Shown here: positions 37,869 to 48,300 of the stretch, piece after piece
Position numbering within the stretch: position 1 is the stretch's first letter
Layout: each line of letters opens with the position of its first letter
Origin: Tannerellaceae bacterium
GTDB lineage: Bacteria > Bacteroidota > Bacteroidia > Bacteroidales > Tannerellaceae
NCBI GenBank assembly: GCA_031259845.1
Contig: JAIRKZ010000160.1
Location: forward strand, 1-64,000
Direction: 5' to 3'
Length of the DNA: 64,000 nucleotides
Notes under the pieces: generated by a model
Told to the model about the DNA's origin: nothing
The model's database searches: none
Seen by the model: only the letters and a program-made list of their open reading frames with translations
Program-made: the position numbers and the translations under genes

Positions 37869-39473
37869 TTACCAATTGGGATTTTGTCCAAGTTTGGGAT
37901 TTATATCCCTTTCGCTTCCGGGTATGGGCCACAAATAATCGCGAGCCGGATTAAATTGTCGAGTGGGTAGCACAATATGCGTTGTGTTGTTGTTTTGGAA
38001 CCGTGCTCCGGTCGGGGTACCGTTCATTACAATCTCGGCTGTTTTCCAGCGACGCAAGTCGTATAACCGCGTACCTTCAAACGCCAATTCGCAGCGGCGT
38101 TCGCGGCGTATGATTTCTCGCAATCCGGACTGAGAAAACGATGCTTTCCAGTCCAACGCATCGGGATTGGTAAATCCGGCGCGTTCGCGGATTTTTCTGA
38201 TAGTCATATTCCAAACTTGCTCGTTCATCTGATTCTGCTCATTCATTGCTTCAGCATACATCAATAATATATCAGCATATCGAATAAGTATAATGTTAAG
38301 CCCCGAAGCCTGGTCTTCTTGCCGCGCCGACGGATCATACCATTTACGTAGATAATAACCTGTCTGGCTGGCGTTCAAGCTACCGGGTACGTAATTATCC
38401 TTGGAATCCGGGTCTACTTCTGGTTGGATGTTAATGGTGTAAACAGTTCCGTTTGGCCTTTTCCATTGATAACCATGGTACACAATCGCATAAGTAAAAC
38501 GTGGATCGCGGTTCACATAAGGATTATTCGGGTCATATCCTGAATTGGGATTTGAAACAGGCAATCCGTTCAGCATCACAAAATCGTTTACCAATTCCTG
38601 CGTAGGAGCATATTCACTCGAACGGGCGCCTGCAGTGATTGGAATATTATCCCGCATATTGTCCCATGTCTTGTTTTCAGGAACATACTCAATATCAAGC
38701 AAGACTTCACTGTTATATTCATTATCGGGCAGGAATAAACCTTCATAATCAGGAAATAAATCATAAGTACCATATTCGCCATCCATAATTTTTTTACAGG
38801 TAGTGGCAATGTTTACCCAATCGTTTTCATAAAGATATGTTCGTGCAAGCAGTCCCATTGCCGCACCCTTAGTGATTCGTCCATTGTCGGCAGCGGCATA
38901 TTGTTGCTTGGTTGGGAGGATGTTTGCTATGCTATTTAGTTCACTGCGTACCCAATTTACTATTTCTGCGTGAGATTTACACTCTATCACTTGTGATTCT
39001 GCCAATGTTATTTGAAAATCGAAATGAGGAACGTTGCCATATTGGGTTGCGAGACGGAAAAACAGGTAAGCACGAATAAAACGGGCTTCGGCTTTTATGC
39101 GGGCTTTCCGGTTCTCATTCATTGGTATAGGATCAATATTATCGAGTAAAATATTACAGGATTTGATACCTTGATAAGCGTCTTTCCAATGTCTGGCAAA
39201 AAAACCGTTGAAGGCATCTGCCAAACCCATTCCAACCGTATTTTCGTCAGTGGCTTTTGCTACAAAAATATTATCCGTAATCCTTTCCAAATTGAACATA
39301 TTTGCGGCATTGTCCATTTGATTGTATGCCTGATGTAAGATAGCTGCCGCTTTTTCCTCCGACGTCCAATAATTGGCATCCGTAAACTTGTTGATTGGAT
39401 ATTGCTCCAAATCATTACACGATACCAAAATCAGACACAAAGTACATATGAAATTAAATATTACTTTCTTCAT
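37869..39473 (-). CDS. SusD/RagB-family nutrient-binding outer membrane lipoprotein
   Basis: LILVSCNDLEQYP, RADILLMYAEAMNEQ, RRERRCELAFEGTRLYDLRRW, P.PGSERDINPKLGQNPNW. Confidence 0.95.
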   Translation of the reverse strand: MKKVIFNFICTLCLILVSCNDLEQYPINKFTDANYWTSEEKAAAILHQAYNQMDNAANMFNLERITDNIFVAKATDENTVGMGLADAFNGFFARHWKDAYQGIKSCNILLDNIDPIPMNENRKARIKAEARFIRAYLFFRLATQYGNVPHFDFQITLAESQVIECKSHAEIVNWVRSELNSIANILPTKQQYAAADNGRITKGAAMGLLARTYLYENDWVNIATTCKKIMDGEYGTYDLFPDYEGLFLPDNEYNSEVLLDIEYVPENKTWDNMRDNIPITAGARSSEYAPTQELVNDFVMLNGLPVSNPNSGYDPNNPYVNRDPRFTYAIVYHGYQWKRPNGTVYTINIQPEVDPDSKDNYVPGSLNASQTGYYLRKWYDPSARQEDQASGLNIILIRYADILLMYAEAMNEQNQMNEQVWNMTIRKIRERAGFTNPDALDWKASFSQSGLREIIRRERRCELAFEGTRLYDLRRWKTAEIVMNGTPTGARFQNNNTTHIVLPTRQFNPARDYLWPIPGSERDINPKLGQNPNW

Positions 39474-39485
39474 GATGTTCTTGTT

Positions 39486-42400
39486 TTAAAATTCTAAATC
39501 AATACTTACCCCATAATATCTCAAAAGAGGATAATTTCCGCGAAGATAGAATCCACCGACGCCTGACCGCCCACCCATATTGTTGCCAAAGTTGGTGCTT
39601 TCGGGATCTGCCCATGAATTTTTTGAGAAAGTGAATGGGTTCTGTACGTTTGCGCTGATGTGCGCTTTACCGATACCCGCCTTTGCAAAAATCTTTTTAG
39701 GAAGCGTATAACCCAGCCTGATGTTCTTCACTCGCAGGTAAGCCATGTTATACAAAATAATGTCTGTTCCTATTTTTTGATAATTGTTTTGTCTTGATGG
39801 CCCGTCAGTCGCCAATCGCGGTAATGTGGCATCAGGATTGTCAGGAGTCCAGAAATCCAATTGATGCTCAAACATCGTAGAGACCCAGTAAAGATGATGG
39901 AATGGTTCTGACATTTCGCCGCGAATCTGCTGGAGACGTTTGCCCACGCCCTGTATAAGGATGTTAAAATCGAAGCCTTTCCATGCTATATCGTACGTAA
40001 AACCGAAAGTATATCTCGGAAAGGCATTGCCCAGCACCCGGCGATCGAGTTCGTTGATAACGCCATTTCCATCCGTATCTACATATTTTACGTCTCCCGG
40101 TTGAACGATAGCGCCAACAGGAAGAGCGCTACTGGCAATTTCTTCTTGGCTTTGGAAAAGTCCGGCAGATTTATAACCATAGTATGACCCCAGCGCTTCG
40201 CCTTCCCGTATGATATTCCATGTTTCTTCACCCTGAGTGATTTGCTCTTTCCCTCCAAAATCAGTTACTTTGTTTTTCGCGTCTGCTATATTGAGCCTGA
40301 TACGATGCGAAAAACCGCCTGATTTTACCTGATAGCCAATGGTGGCTTCCCAACCTACGTTTTGCATCTCGCCCAAGTTTTGCGTGCCTGCATTGGAGGT
40401 TCCGAATATCATTGGAACTACGGGGGTTAACAATATATCGTACGTTCGTTTTTTAAACCAGTCAAAAGTGACGTCAAAACTGTTGTTAAAAAACGTAGCG
40501 TCGAAACCGATATTAAAATTGGCTGATGTTTCCCATGACAATTGCTCATTGCCGATAGACAAATCGAAACCCGGATAAGCCGTATTGTTAAATCCATATC
40601 TGTTTGGCTGCTGTGTATATGTTGTCAGATAGGCATAGTCATCTACGCTTTGGATACCTAAAAGCCCATACGATGTACGAACTTTCAGATTACCTACATT
40701 GGTTTTGTATGAACTCATGAAATCTTCTTCCGAAATACGATATGCAGCCGAGAATGACGGGAAGAAACCCCAACGATAGTTTTTAGCAAATTTCGATGAA
40801 CCATCGTAACGAAACGTAAAATCAAGATAATACCTGTTGTCATAATTATATCCCGCGCGCCCAAACACGGATGTGATACTTCTTTTAATGGTATTTTGAT
40901 TGCTTGTATAGTTATTGGTAGCCTGTCCAACCTGCGTAGCGTTTTCGCCGGTATTGAGCCCTAAATCCGGATCCGTATATCTCCATCTTACCATACTTTG
41001 TTCTTGGGTGTAAGATTCATTGGACACGCCCAACATTGCGTTTACATTATGCGCAGAGGCGAAGGTACGGTTGAAGTCCAGTAAGAATTGGGTATTTAAA
41101 TTGTAATATTTATTATTCCAATCATCTACATCCCGATTTGAATTTATGTAACGCGCCGGAGTTTCCAAATCAGTTTCCCAATATAGCGGAACCTGTATCC
41201 AACGGCGGAAACGATGTTGCTGTACTAGTTCAATACCTACCAACGCTTTTGCTTTTAATCCTTCAAAGATGGCATATTCAACGTTCATATTACCGATGAT
41301 ATTATCGATGTCTTGTTTTTGTTGTCCTCCCTGTTCCAGTTGCCCAAGCGTGTTTGCATCCACAATACAATCATTGATGAGGTACTTTCCATCGTCCGAC
41401 TTCAACTTGTAATAATAATATTGCGGTATACGAAAGACGTTGGTATTCAAACTACTTGTATTAGTAACCGGGTGATCGTCCATGGTACGGTTATACGCCA
41501 ATATTGCGCCAACCTTAAATCTTTTCCATTCAGTATTCAAATTGATGCGGAAATTATAGCGTTCGCGCCCCCAATCGCCTACGAAATTGTTTTCCTGGTT
41601 GAAATATCCTAACGAGAGCAAATAAGAAGTATTGTTGGCGCCGCCTGAAACGCTTAAATTATATGATTGTTGCAACGCATTCTTATAAATTTGATCCATA
41701 AACCATGCGTCTTCGCTACTATGCGCTTTTAGGTCATCGATTTGTGCCTGTGTGTAAGTAAGCGGCAGATCTGTGACTTCATTCGAATAATTACGCAACT
41801 CGGCATTCTTCCAACCTGCCACAGGACGATATAGGATTTCCGGAGCATTAACGCCCATCATCCCGCTGAAACGAATCTTGGGAGTGGTATTTTTTGCCCC
41901 TTGCTTCGTCGTGATCAATATAACCCCATTTGCAGAGCGCGAACCGTAGATGGCAGCGCTACCGGCATCTTTCAGAATGGTCACATTTTCAATATCGTTT
42001 GGATTCAGATTAGTCGTTAACGCATCGAGGCCGGAGGCAATCATTCCATCTATAACAAGCAATGGATCACTGTTATTCATTGATGAGACGCCACGAATGT
42101 TGATATTCATGGTGTTTTCATTCGGGTTCATGTTCCTTTGCTGTATAATCAGATTTGGGCTAGCTCCTTGTAACGCCTGCATGGCATTTCCAACAGGCCT
42201 GTCTTCGAAAGTCTGCGTCCCTACCAAGTCGATAGCGCCCGAAACACTGCTACGCCGTTTCGTTCCATAACCAACAGCAACTACCTCATCCAGCCCTATC
42301 GCCTCTTCCCGTAGTACAACATTTATTGATGTTTGGTTTCTTACCTGTATTTCCTGAGTAACATATCCGATATAGGAAAATTGAAGTGTAGCATTTTCAG

Positions 42401-42917
42401 ATATAAAAAGGCTGAATTTCCCCTCTATATCCGAGATGACACCATTACTTGTCCCTTGTTCTACAACATTCACGCCAATCATAGATTCGCCGGATTCATC
42501 TACAATTCTACCGGAAATCTGTTTTCTTCCGTCTTGTTGAGATGAAATAAGTTTTTTTTCGGAAAGGACAATCAGTTGACCAACTATTTTGTAATCAATC
42601 CCGGTATTTTTTATTAATTGATCTAAAACTTCTTTTAATTCTCCATCAGAAAAGTGAATGTCCACTTTACGTGAAGTATCGACCGCCTTATCTGTAAACA
42701 CAAATTTGAAATTAGTTTCCTTTTCAATCTTTTCTATAACTTCTTCCACCGTAACATTACTCATGTCTAACGATAATCTTGTGTTCTGTGAATGGGATAT
42801 GCCTGCATATAAATGGTATAAACACAAAAACAAAAGAAATGTTGTGATTTTCATAATACGCATGTACCCCTTTAGCACTTTTCCGCAAAAGTGCAGTTTG
42901 TCTATTCGAATTTTCAT
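39486..42917 (-). CDS. SusC/RagA TonB-dependent receptor with N-terminal STN domain
   Basis: STN region VTVEEVIEKIEKETNFKFVFTD..., carboxypeptidase-D-like plug linker, AVGYGTKRRSSVSGAI TonB-plug, LRVKNIRLGYTLPK C-terminus. Confidence 0.95.
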   Translation of the reverse strand: MKIRIDKLHFCGKVLKGYMRIMKITTFLLFLCLYHLYAGISHSQNTRLSLDMSNVTVEEVIEKIEKETNFKFVFTDKAVDTSRKVDIHFSDGELKEVLDQLIKNTGIDYKIVGQLIVLSEKKLISSQQDGRKQISGRIVDESGESMIGVNVVEQGTSNGVISDIEGKFSLFISENATLQFSYIGYVTQEIQVRNQTSINVVLREEAIGLDEVVAVGYGTKRRSSVSGAIDLVGTQTFEDRPVGNAMQALQGASPNLIIQQRNMNPNENTMNINIRGVSSMNNSDPLLVIDGMIASGLDALTTNLNPNDIENVTILKDAGSAAIYGSRSANGVILITTKQGAKNTTPKIRFSGMMGVNAPEILYRPVAGWKNAELRNYSNEVTDLPLTYTQAQIDDLKAHSSEDAWFMDQIYKNALQQSYNLSVSGGANNTSYLLSLGYFNQENNFVGDWGRERYNFRINLNTEWKRFKVGAILAYNRTMDDHPVTNTSSLNTNVFRIPQYYYYKLKSDDGKYLINDCIVDANTLGQLEQGGQQKQDIDNIIGNMNVEYAIFEGLKAKALVGIELVQQHRFRRWIQVPLYWETDLETPARYINSNRDVDDWNNKYYNLNTQFLLDFNRTFASAHNVNAMLGVSNESYTQEQSMVRWRYTDPDLGLNTGENATQVGQATNNYTSNQNTIKRSITSVFGRAGYNYDNRYYLDFTFRYDGSSKFAKNYRWGFFPSFSAAYRISEEDFMSSYKTNVGNLKVRTSYGLLGIQSVDDYAYLTTYTQQPNRYGFNNTAYPGFDLSIGNEQLSWETSANFNIGFDATFFNNSFDVTFDWFKKRTYDILLTPVVPMIFGTSNAGTQNLGEMQNVGWEATIGYQVKSGGFSHRIRLNIADAKNKVTDFGGKEQITQGEETWNIIREGEALGSYYGYKSAGLFQSQEEIASSALPVGAIVQPGDVKYVDTDGNGVINELDRRVLGNAFPRYTFGFTYDIAWKGFDFNILIQGVGKRLQQIRGEMSEPFHHLYWVSTMFEHQLDFWTPDNPDATLPRLATDGPSRQNNYQKIGTDIILYNMAYLRVKNIRLGYTLPKKIFAKAGIGKAHISANVQNPFTFSKNSWADPESTNFGNNMGGRSGVGGFYLRGNYPLLRYYGVSIDLEF

Positions 42918-43070
42918 ATTTTTGTAACGGATTTTAAGTTCAACATAAAATTCTTATCCGGTAACAGCGGATAACTCTCTGACAGGAATAAGCTCCAACT
43001 TATTCCTGTTTTTTTATGGTTCATTAGGATATTATCATAGGCATTACTTTTTAAGGTCAAACAAAACATA

Positions 43071-44009
43071 TTAATTGATAACAACATCGATATGCTGCCT
43101 GTTAAACAGCAGGTCACTTTGTTGTTTCATCTCTTTTTTTACAGACCAGGTAATCGGCGCCGCCAGTTTCAACACATCCAGTATCTGTGTGATCGTTTCA
43201 GTAGAGAAAGTCGCACGAACGCGGTAGTTCACGGATGACTTGTTTCGTACATTAAATTCCACATTATAGTGACGGGAAAGACGTTTAAATACCTCTTCCA
43301 ACGGGGTGTCCCTAAATATGAGTAATCCTTCTTTCCAGCCTGTTTTCTCTTCGAGGTTAACCGTAGTTTTCCACATTTGTCCGGTATTTATGTCTAAAGA
43401 TACCATTTCGCCCGGTAAGAGATGGATTATCCGGTCATTTTGTATGGCATCAACTTTACCGTGTTGCAAAGTAGCCTCACAGATATGATCGTTAGCATAG
43501 GCCTTGATATTAAATGAAGTACCTTTGGCTAAAATCTTCATTCCCGAAGGAATTTCAACTTCAAATGGGAACTCAAGGTTTGTTTTTACATCAAAAAAAG
43601 CTTCACCAGACAGTTCTACCTTTCTTTTTTTTCCGGAAAACCATGAAGGATAACGGAGTGTGCTCCCACTATTCAACCATACTTCCGATTCATCGGGTAA
43701 TGATGTTTTAATCACAGAACCCGGGACAGCAATAATTTCTGTGTATGCGATAGTTTGAAAAGATTTGTTGTCTTTGTATAGAAACAGATATATAAAAATC
43801 AACGTACTTAATAATAAAGGGATCACCAATATGGCTGCAACCCTATTGAATACATTGAAGAATAGCAACTTTTGTGATTGATGTTTTATTTTTGTACAGG
43901 TTTGCCGATAACCTTTCAATATATCTATTTCTTTGTTTTCCCGGATATCCTGTTCCAAAGCTTTCAGTATTCTGATTTTATCAGATATGTCCTCTTTAAT
44001 TTCATTCAT
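43071..44009 (-). CDS. FecR-family anti-sigma factor
   Basis: Central TM, VIKTSLPDESEVWLNSGSTLRYPSWFSGKKRKVELSGEAFFDV, DTPLEEVFKRLSRHYNVEF. Confidence 0.93.
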   Translation of the reverse strand: MNEIKEDISDKIRILKALEQDIRENKEIDILKGYRQTCTKIKHQSQKLLFFNVFNRVAAILVIPLLLSTLIFIYLFLYKDNKSFQTIAYTEIIAVPGSVIKTSLPDESEVWLNSGSTLRYPSWFSGKKRKVELSGEAFFDVKTNLEFPFEVEIPSGMKILAKGTSFNIKAYANDHICEATLQHGKVDAIQNDRIIHLLPGEMVSLDINTGQMWKTTVNLEEKTGWKEGLLIFRDTPLEEVFKRLSRHYNVEFNVRNKSSVNYRVRATFSTETITQILDVLKLAAPITWSVKKEMKQQSDLLFNRQHIDVVIN

Positions 44010-44149
44010 AAGCCCAATCGTAAATAAAAACTGTTTCTTATTAAGTATACACTAACTTTCATGATTTGCGACAACTTATTCCAGGAAATATAAGGTTTCA
44101 TATATTCTGTGGGTACACGGATTCTTAGTATGGTTTTTTCATCACTTTC

Positions 44150-44671
44150 TTAGTTGTTATATTCCACGATGTCAAAAATTTTGGATATCATTTGCGATTG
44201 TTTCTTCCAAACTTTTGGTTTCATCTGATAGCTGATGCTCTTTTTTCCCGTTAAAGAGATGATAAAAGAATTGTCTTCCTGAAAGGTTTTTACCAAAAGT
44301 TCATAGGGTAATGTCAATGATGCGCGTTGCTGCCAATAATTTTTCCTGGGTTGAACAAAATAGGTAATGGCTTTCCCTTCAAACAAGACGTCCATCTTGT
44401 CGCTTAAAAGCTTTACAGAGTCTATTTTCATTACATTATGTGTGTAATATGTAAATGTAAACGAGGCCGAGTCTCTTCCTGCCAGATAAGTAATGTCGTA
44501 CGTTAATTTTTTCAGCGCTCCGGCATCGTTGCTTTCAAATACTTTTTGCGGATAGATAAAATAAACATTACCTCCTTCCTGAGGATAAAAAGAATATTGG
44601 CGATGTATTTTTTGAGTATTCCCTACAAAGGGAATGGCTGCTAGCAGGAGAAACAACAGATATTTTTTCAT
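44150..44671 (-). CDS. Hypothetical exported protein
   Basis: Start at 44671 gives signal peptide MKKYLLFLLLAAIPFVGNTQ; no family recognised. Confidence 0.6.
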   Translation of the reverse strand: MKKYLLFLLLAAIPFVGNTQKIHRQYSFYPQEGGNVYFIYPQKVFESNDAGALKKLTYDITYLAGRDSASFTFTYYTHNVMKIDSVKLLSDKMDVLFEGKAITYFVQPRKNYWQQRASLTLPYELLVKTFQEDNSFIISLTGKKSISYQMKPKVWKKQSQMISKIFDIVEYNN

Positions 44672-44712
44672 GTCAGCTATGTAAATTTGTCCAATTCGGT
44701 AAAAATAATAAA

Positions 44713-44745
44713 AAACCGGAGGCTGCCTAAGCAAAACCCCGGTTT
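44713..44745 (-). terminator. Putative terminator downstream of the TRL-like gene
   Basis: AAACCGG/CCGGTTT stem; on the minus strand followed by TTTATTATTTTT. Confidence 0.5.
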
Positions 44746-44767
44746 ATAAATCGTCGTCTAGTGCGTC

Positions 44768-45079
44768 TTATTCTCCGTAAACAATTGTTTCATATACGGT
44801 ATAAATACCTAAAATGGAAAAGTTGCGTTCGTCGACATGGCTGATTTTTGTAATCCCTGCATTTTTTGCAGCCGTTTGATAACTTGCATCGCCTGTTGCA
44901 ATCAATCCTAAATAACCTGTTGCGGTAGATGTGCCCACTTTTGTAGCCAGTTTATTACTTGTAACAGCATTCCCGGATACCATATCTGTAAAAATAGCTC
45001 CTGCTATCGGAGATTTTACCGTTACACCGCAGCTACATAAAAAGGCTCCCGCTACTAAACAAAATAATAATTTTTTCAT
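44768..45079 (-). CDS. TRL-like family lipoprotein
   Basis: MKKLLFCLVAGAFLCSCGV lipobox; SPIAGAIFTDM...GTSTATGYLGLIATGDAS...GITKISHVD pattern of TRL-like proteins. Confidence 0.7.
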   Translation of the reverse strand: MKKLLFCLVAGAFLCSCGVTVKSPIAGAIFTDMVSGNAVTSNKLATKVGTSTATGYLGLIATGDASYQTAAKNAGITKISHVDERNFSILGIYTVYETIVYGE

Positions 45080-45302
45080 TGTAGATATAAATTAGTCCTT
45101 ATCCCCTCTCCCGACAAGGAGGTTTGTTATTTATTTGGTTCGAGAGGGTAAACCTTATTTGTATTGCAAATTTATATAAATCCATCATTCGTAACACTTA
45201 TTATTTGTTAATATTTTTCACTACTGCCAGGCTAACATCCGATTAACATCTTTTTGCCTTCAATTTATTTAGATTTTGTTTACATAATGGAATTATATTT
45301 AG

Positions 45303-45310
45303 TATGTTTG
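45303..45310 (+). promoter_or_regulatory. Candidate -7 element TATGTTTG upstream of gltB
   Basis: Matches TAnnTTTG; the nearest upstream TTTG is at 45275 (24-nt spacing, longer than usual). Confidence 0.45.
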
Positions 45311-45362
45311 CAACCAAATTGATACATTTTTAAATATTATTCAAACACAAAGTCAATAAATA

Positions 45363-48300
45363 ATGGGTAACAAGAATCATTTTCACAAACGGCAAGGATT
45401 ATACGACCCTACCAACGAACATGATGCCTGTGGTGTAGGAATGTTAGTAAACATTCACGGAGGAAAATCGCACAGCATAGTGGAATCGGCTCTTAAAGTC
45501 TTGGAAAACATGCGTCACCGCGGGGCGGAAGGGGCCGATAATAAAACAGGAGACGGGGCGGGTATTCTATTGCAGATTCCTCACGAATTTATCTTGTTAC
45601 AGGGAATACCGGTACCTGAAAAAGGCAAATACGGAACCGGGCTTGTGTTTCTTCCTAAAAATGAAGAACAACAGGCGATAATCCTTAGTATTATGATTGA
45701 CGAGATTGAAAAGGAAGGCCTCAGCTTAATGCATCTGCGCAAGGTACCTGTTCATTCGGATATTCTCGGAAAAAATGCATTGGCCACAGAACCGGATATA
45801 AAACAGCTATTTGTCACCGGTTGTGACAATCAAAACGAATTTGAATTGAAACTTTATATCATCCGTAAACGAATAGAGAAAAAGGTAGCGGATTCGAATC
45901 CGGAATTGAAAAACGATTTCTATATCGTTTCCTTATCTACAAGGAGTATTGTATATAAAGGAATGTTGGAATCAATGCAACTTCGCCACTATTTTCCCGA
46001 TTTAACGAATAATTATTTTACCAGTGGATTGGCTTTGGTGCATTCCCGTTTCAGTACAAATACGTTTCCTACCTGGAGCCTGGCGCAACCGTTCCGGTTA
46101 TTAGCGCATAATGGCGAAATAAATACCATACGTGGCAACCGTTCCTGGATGGAAGCGCGCGAAAGCGTTCTTTCTTCGCCTCTTATTCCCAATGTGGAAG
46201 AAATCCGTCCGATTTGCCAGCCTGATATGAGCGATAGCGCTTCGCTGGATAATGTGTTGGAATTTTTGGTAGCTACAGGACTTAGTTTGCCTCATGCGAT
46301 GGCTATGCTGGTGCCGGAAAGTTTTAACGACAGTAATCCTATATCAGAAGATTTGAAAGCTTTCTACGAATATCATTCCATTTTAATGGAGCCTTGGGAT
46401 GGGCCGGCTGCTTTGTTGTTTAGCGATGGAAGATATGCCGGGGGTATGTTAGACCGGAATGGCCTTCGCCCTGCGCGATATTTAATTACCAAAAATGATA
46501 TGATGCTGGTTGCTTCGGAAGTAGGCGTTATGGACTTCGAACCGAATGAAATTAAGGAGAAAGGACGTCTCCAACCCGGTAAAATACTAATGGTTGATAC
46601 CGAAAAAGGTAAAGTTTATTATGACGGCGAACTAAAAAAACAATTAGCCGAAGCCCAACCGTATAAAACCTGGTTCAATAACCGGGTAGAACTCGATGAA
46701 CTCAAATCTGGCCGGAAAGTTTCCCACGTAGAAGAAGAGTACGAAAAGAAACTCCGCATCTTCAATTATAACCGCGAAGATATTGAACGGATCATTATCC
46801 CGATGCTGACAGGCAGCGTAGAGCCGGTAGGTTCTATGGGTAACGACACGCCGCTGGCTGTTTTATCGTCTTATCCACAAAACTTATTCAATTACTTCCG
46901 GCAACAATTTGCACAGGTTACCAATCCTCCCATCGACCCCATTCGTGAAGAATTAGTGATGAGCCTTACCGAATATATCGGCGCTGTGGCGGAAAACATC
47001 TTAGTCCCGGACGAAAACCATTGCAAAATGGTACGTTTGAATCATCCCATTCTAACGAATACCCAGCTCGACCTGCTTTGTAATATACGATATAAAGGCT
47101 TCAAATCGGTCAAACTTCCGATGCTGTTTGAAGCGGCGAAAGGCCGTGACGGTCTACAGTCGGCTATTGAGAAGTTATGCAAACAAGCTGAACAGTCGGT
47201 CATTGAAGGAGTAAACTATATCATCCTAAGCGACAAAGCTGTGGATGCTACCTACGCTCCCATTCCTTCACTATTGGCGGTAAGCGCTGTGCATCATCAT
47301 TTGATTTCCGTACAAAAAAGAGTGCAAACGGCTTTGGTTGTAGAGACGGGAGAAATGCGGGAAGTCATGCACGCAGCCTTATTATTGGGCTACGGAGCCA
47401 GCGCCATAAATCCTTATATGTCTTTCGCTATCATTAAAAATCTGGTAGACCGGAAGGAAATTCAGCTTAATTATGAAACGGCGCGTAAACATTATATTAA
47501 AGCTATCTGTAAAGGACTGTTTAAAATAATGAGCAAAATGGGTATCAGTACCATTCGCAGTTACCGGGGCGCCAAATTATTTGAAGCGGTTGGGCTAAGC
47601 GATGAAGTAAGCCGCAAATACTTTGGCGGCATTACCAGCAAAGCAGGAGGCGTCCGTTTGGAAGAAATAGCAGACGATATGCTGACCTTGCACGAATATG
47701 CTTTCCGCCAACCTACTGAAGATATGTTGGTTCATAAAGGCATATACAGTTACCGGAAAGACGGCGAAAAACATTCGTGGAATCCCGAAACAATATCCAA
47801 ACTACAAGTAGCCACTCGCTTGGGCAGTTACCAATTATTCAAAAATTATACGCGTGAAGCAGACGAAAAAGAAGCCTCCATTTTCCTGCGGGATTTCTTA
47901 ACGTTCAAAAAGGGAAAGTCTATCCCTATCGATAAGGTAGAACCGGCAAGCGAAATTATGAAACGCTTTGTTACGGGAGCCATGAGCTTTGGTTCTATCA
48001 GTAAAGAAGCGCATGAAACGATTGCTTTAGCCATGAATAAAATTCACGGGAGAAGTAATACGGGAGAAGGCGGCGAAGATTCCGCCCGCTTTATTCCGCG
48101 TGAAGACGGGCTTTCGATGCGTTCGGCCATTAAGCAGGTAGCATCGGGACGTTTCGGGGTAACAACCGAATACCTTGTCAACGCCGATGAAATTCAGATA
48201 AAAATCGCACAAGGCGCCAAACCGGGAGAAGGCGGACAATTACCGGGACATAAAGTAAATGATATCATCGCTAAAACGCGACATTCCATTCCGGGAATTT

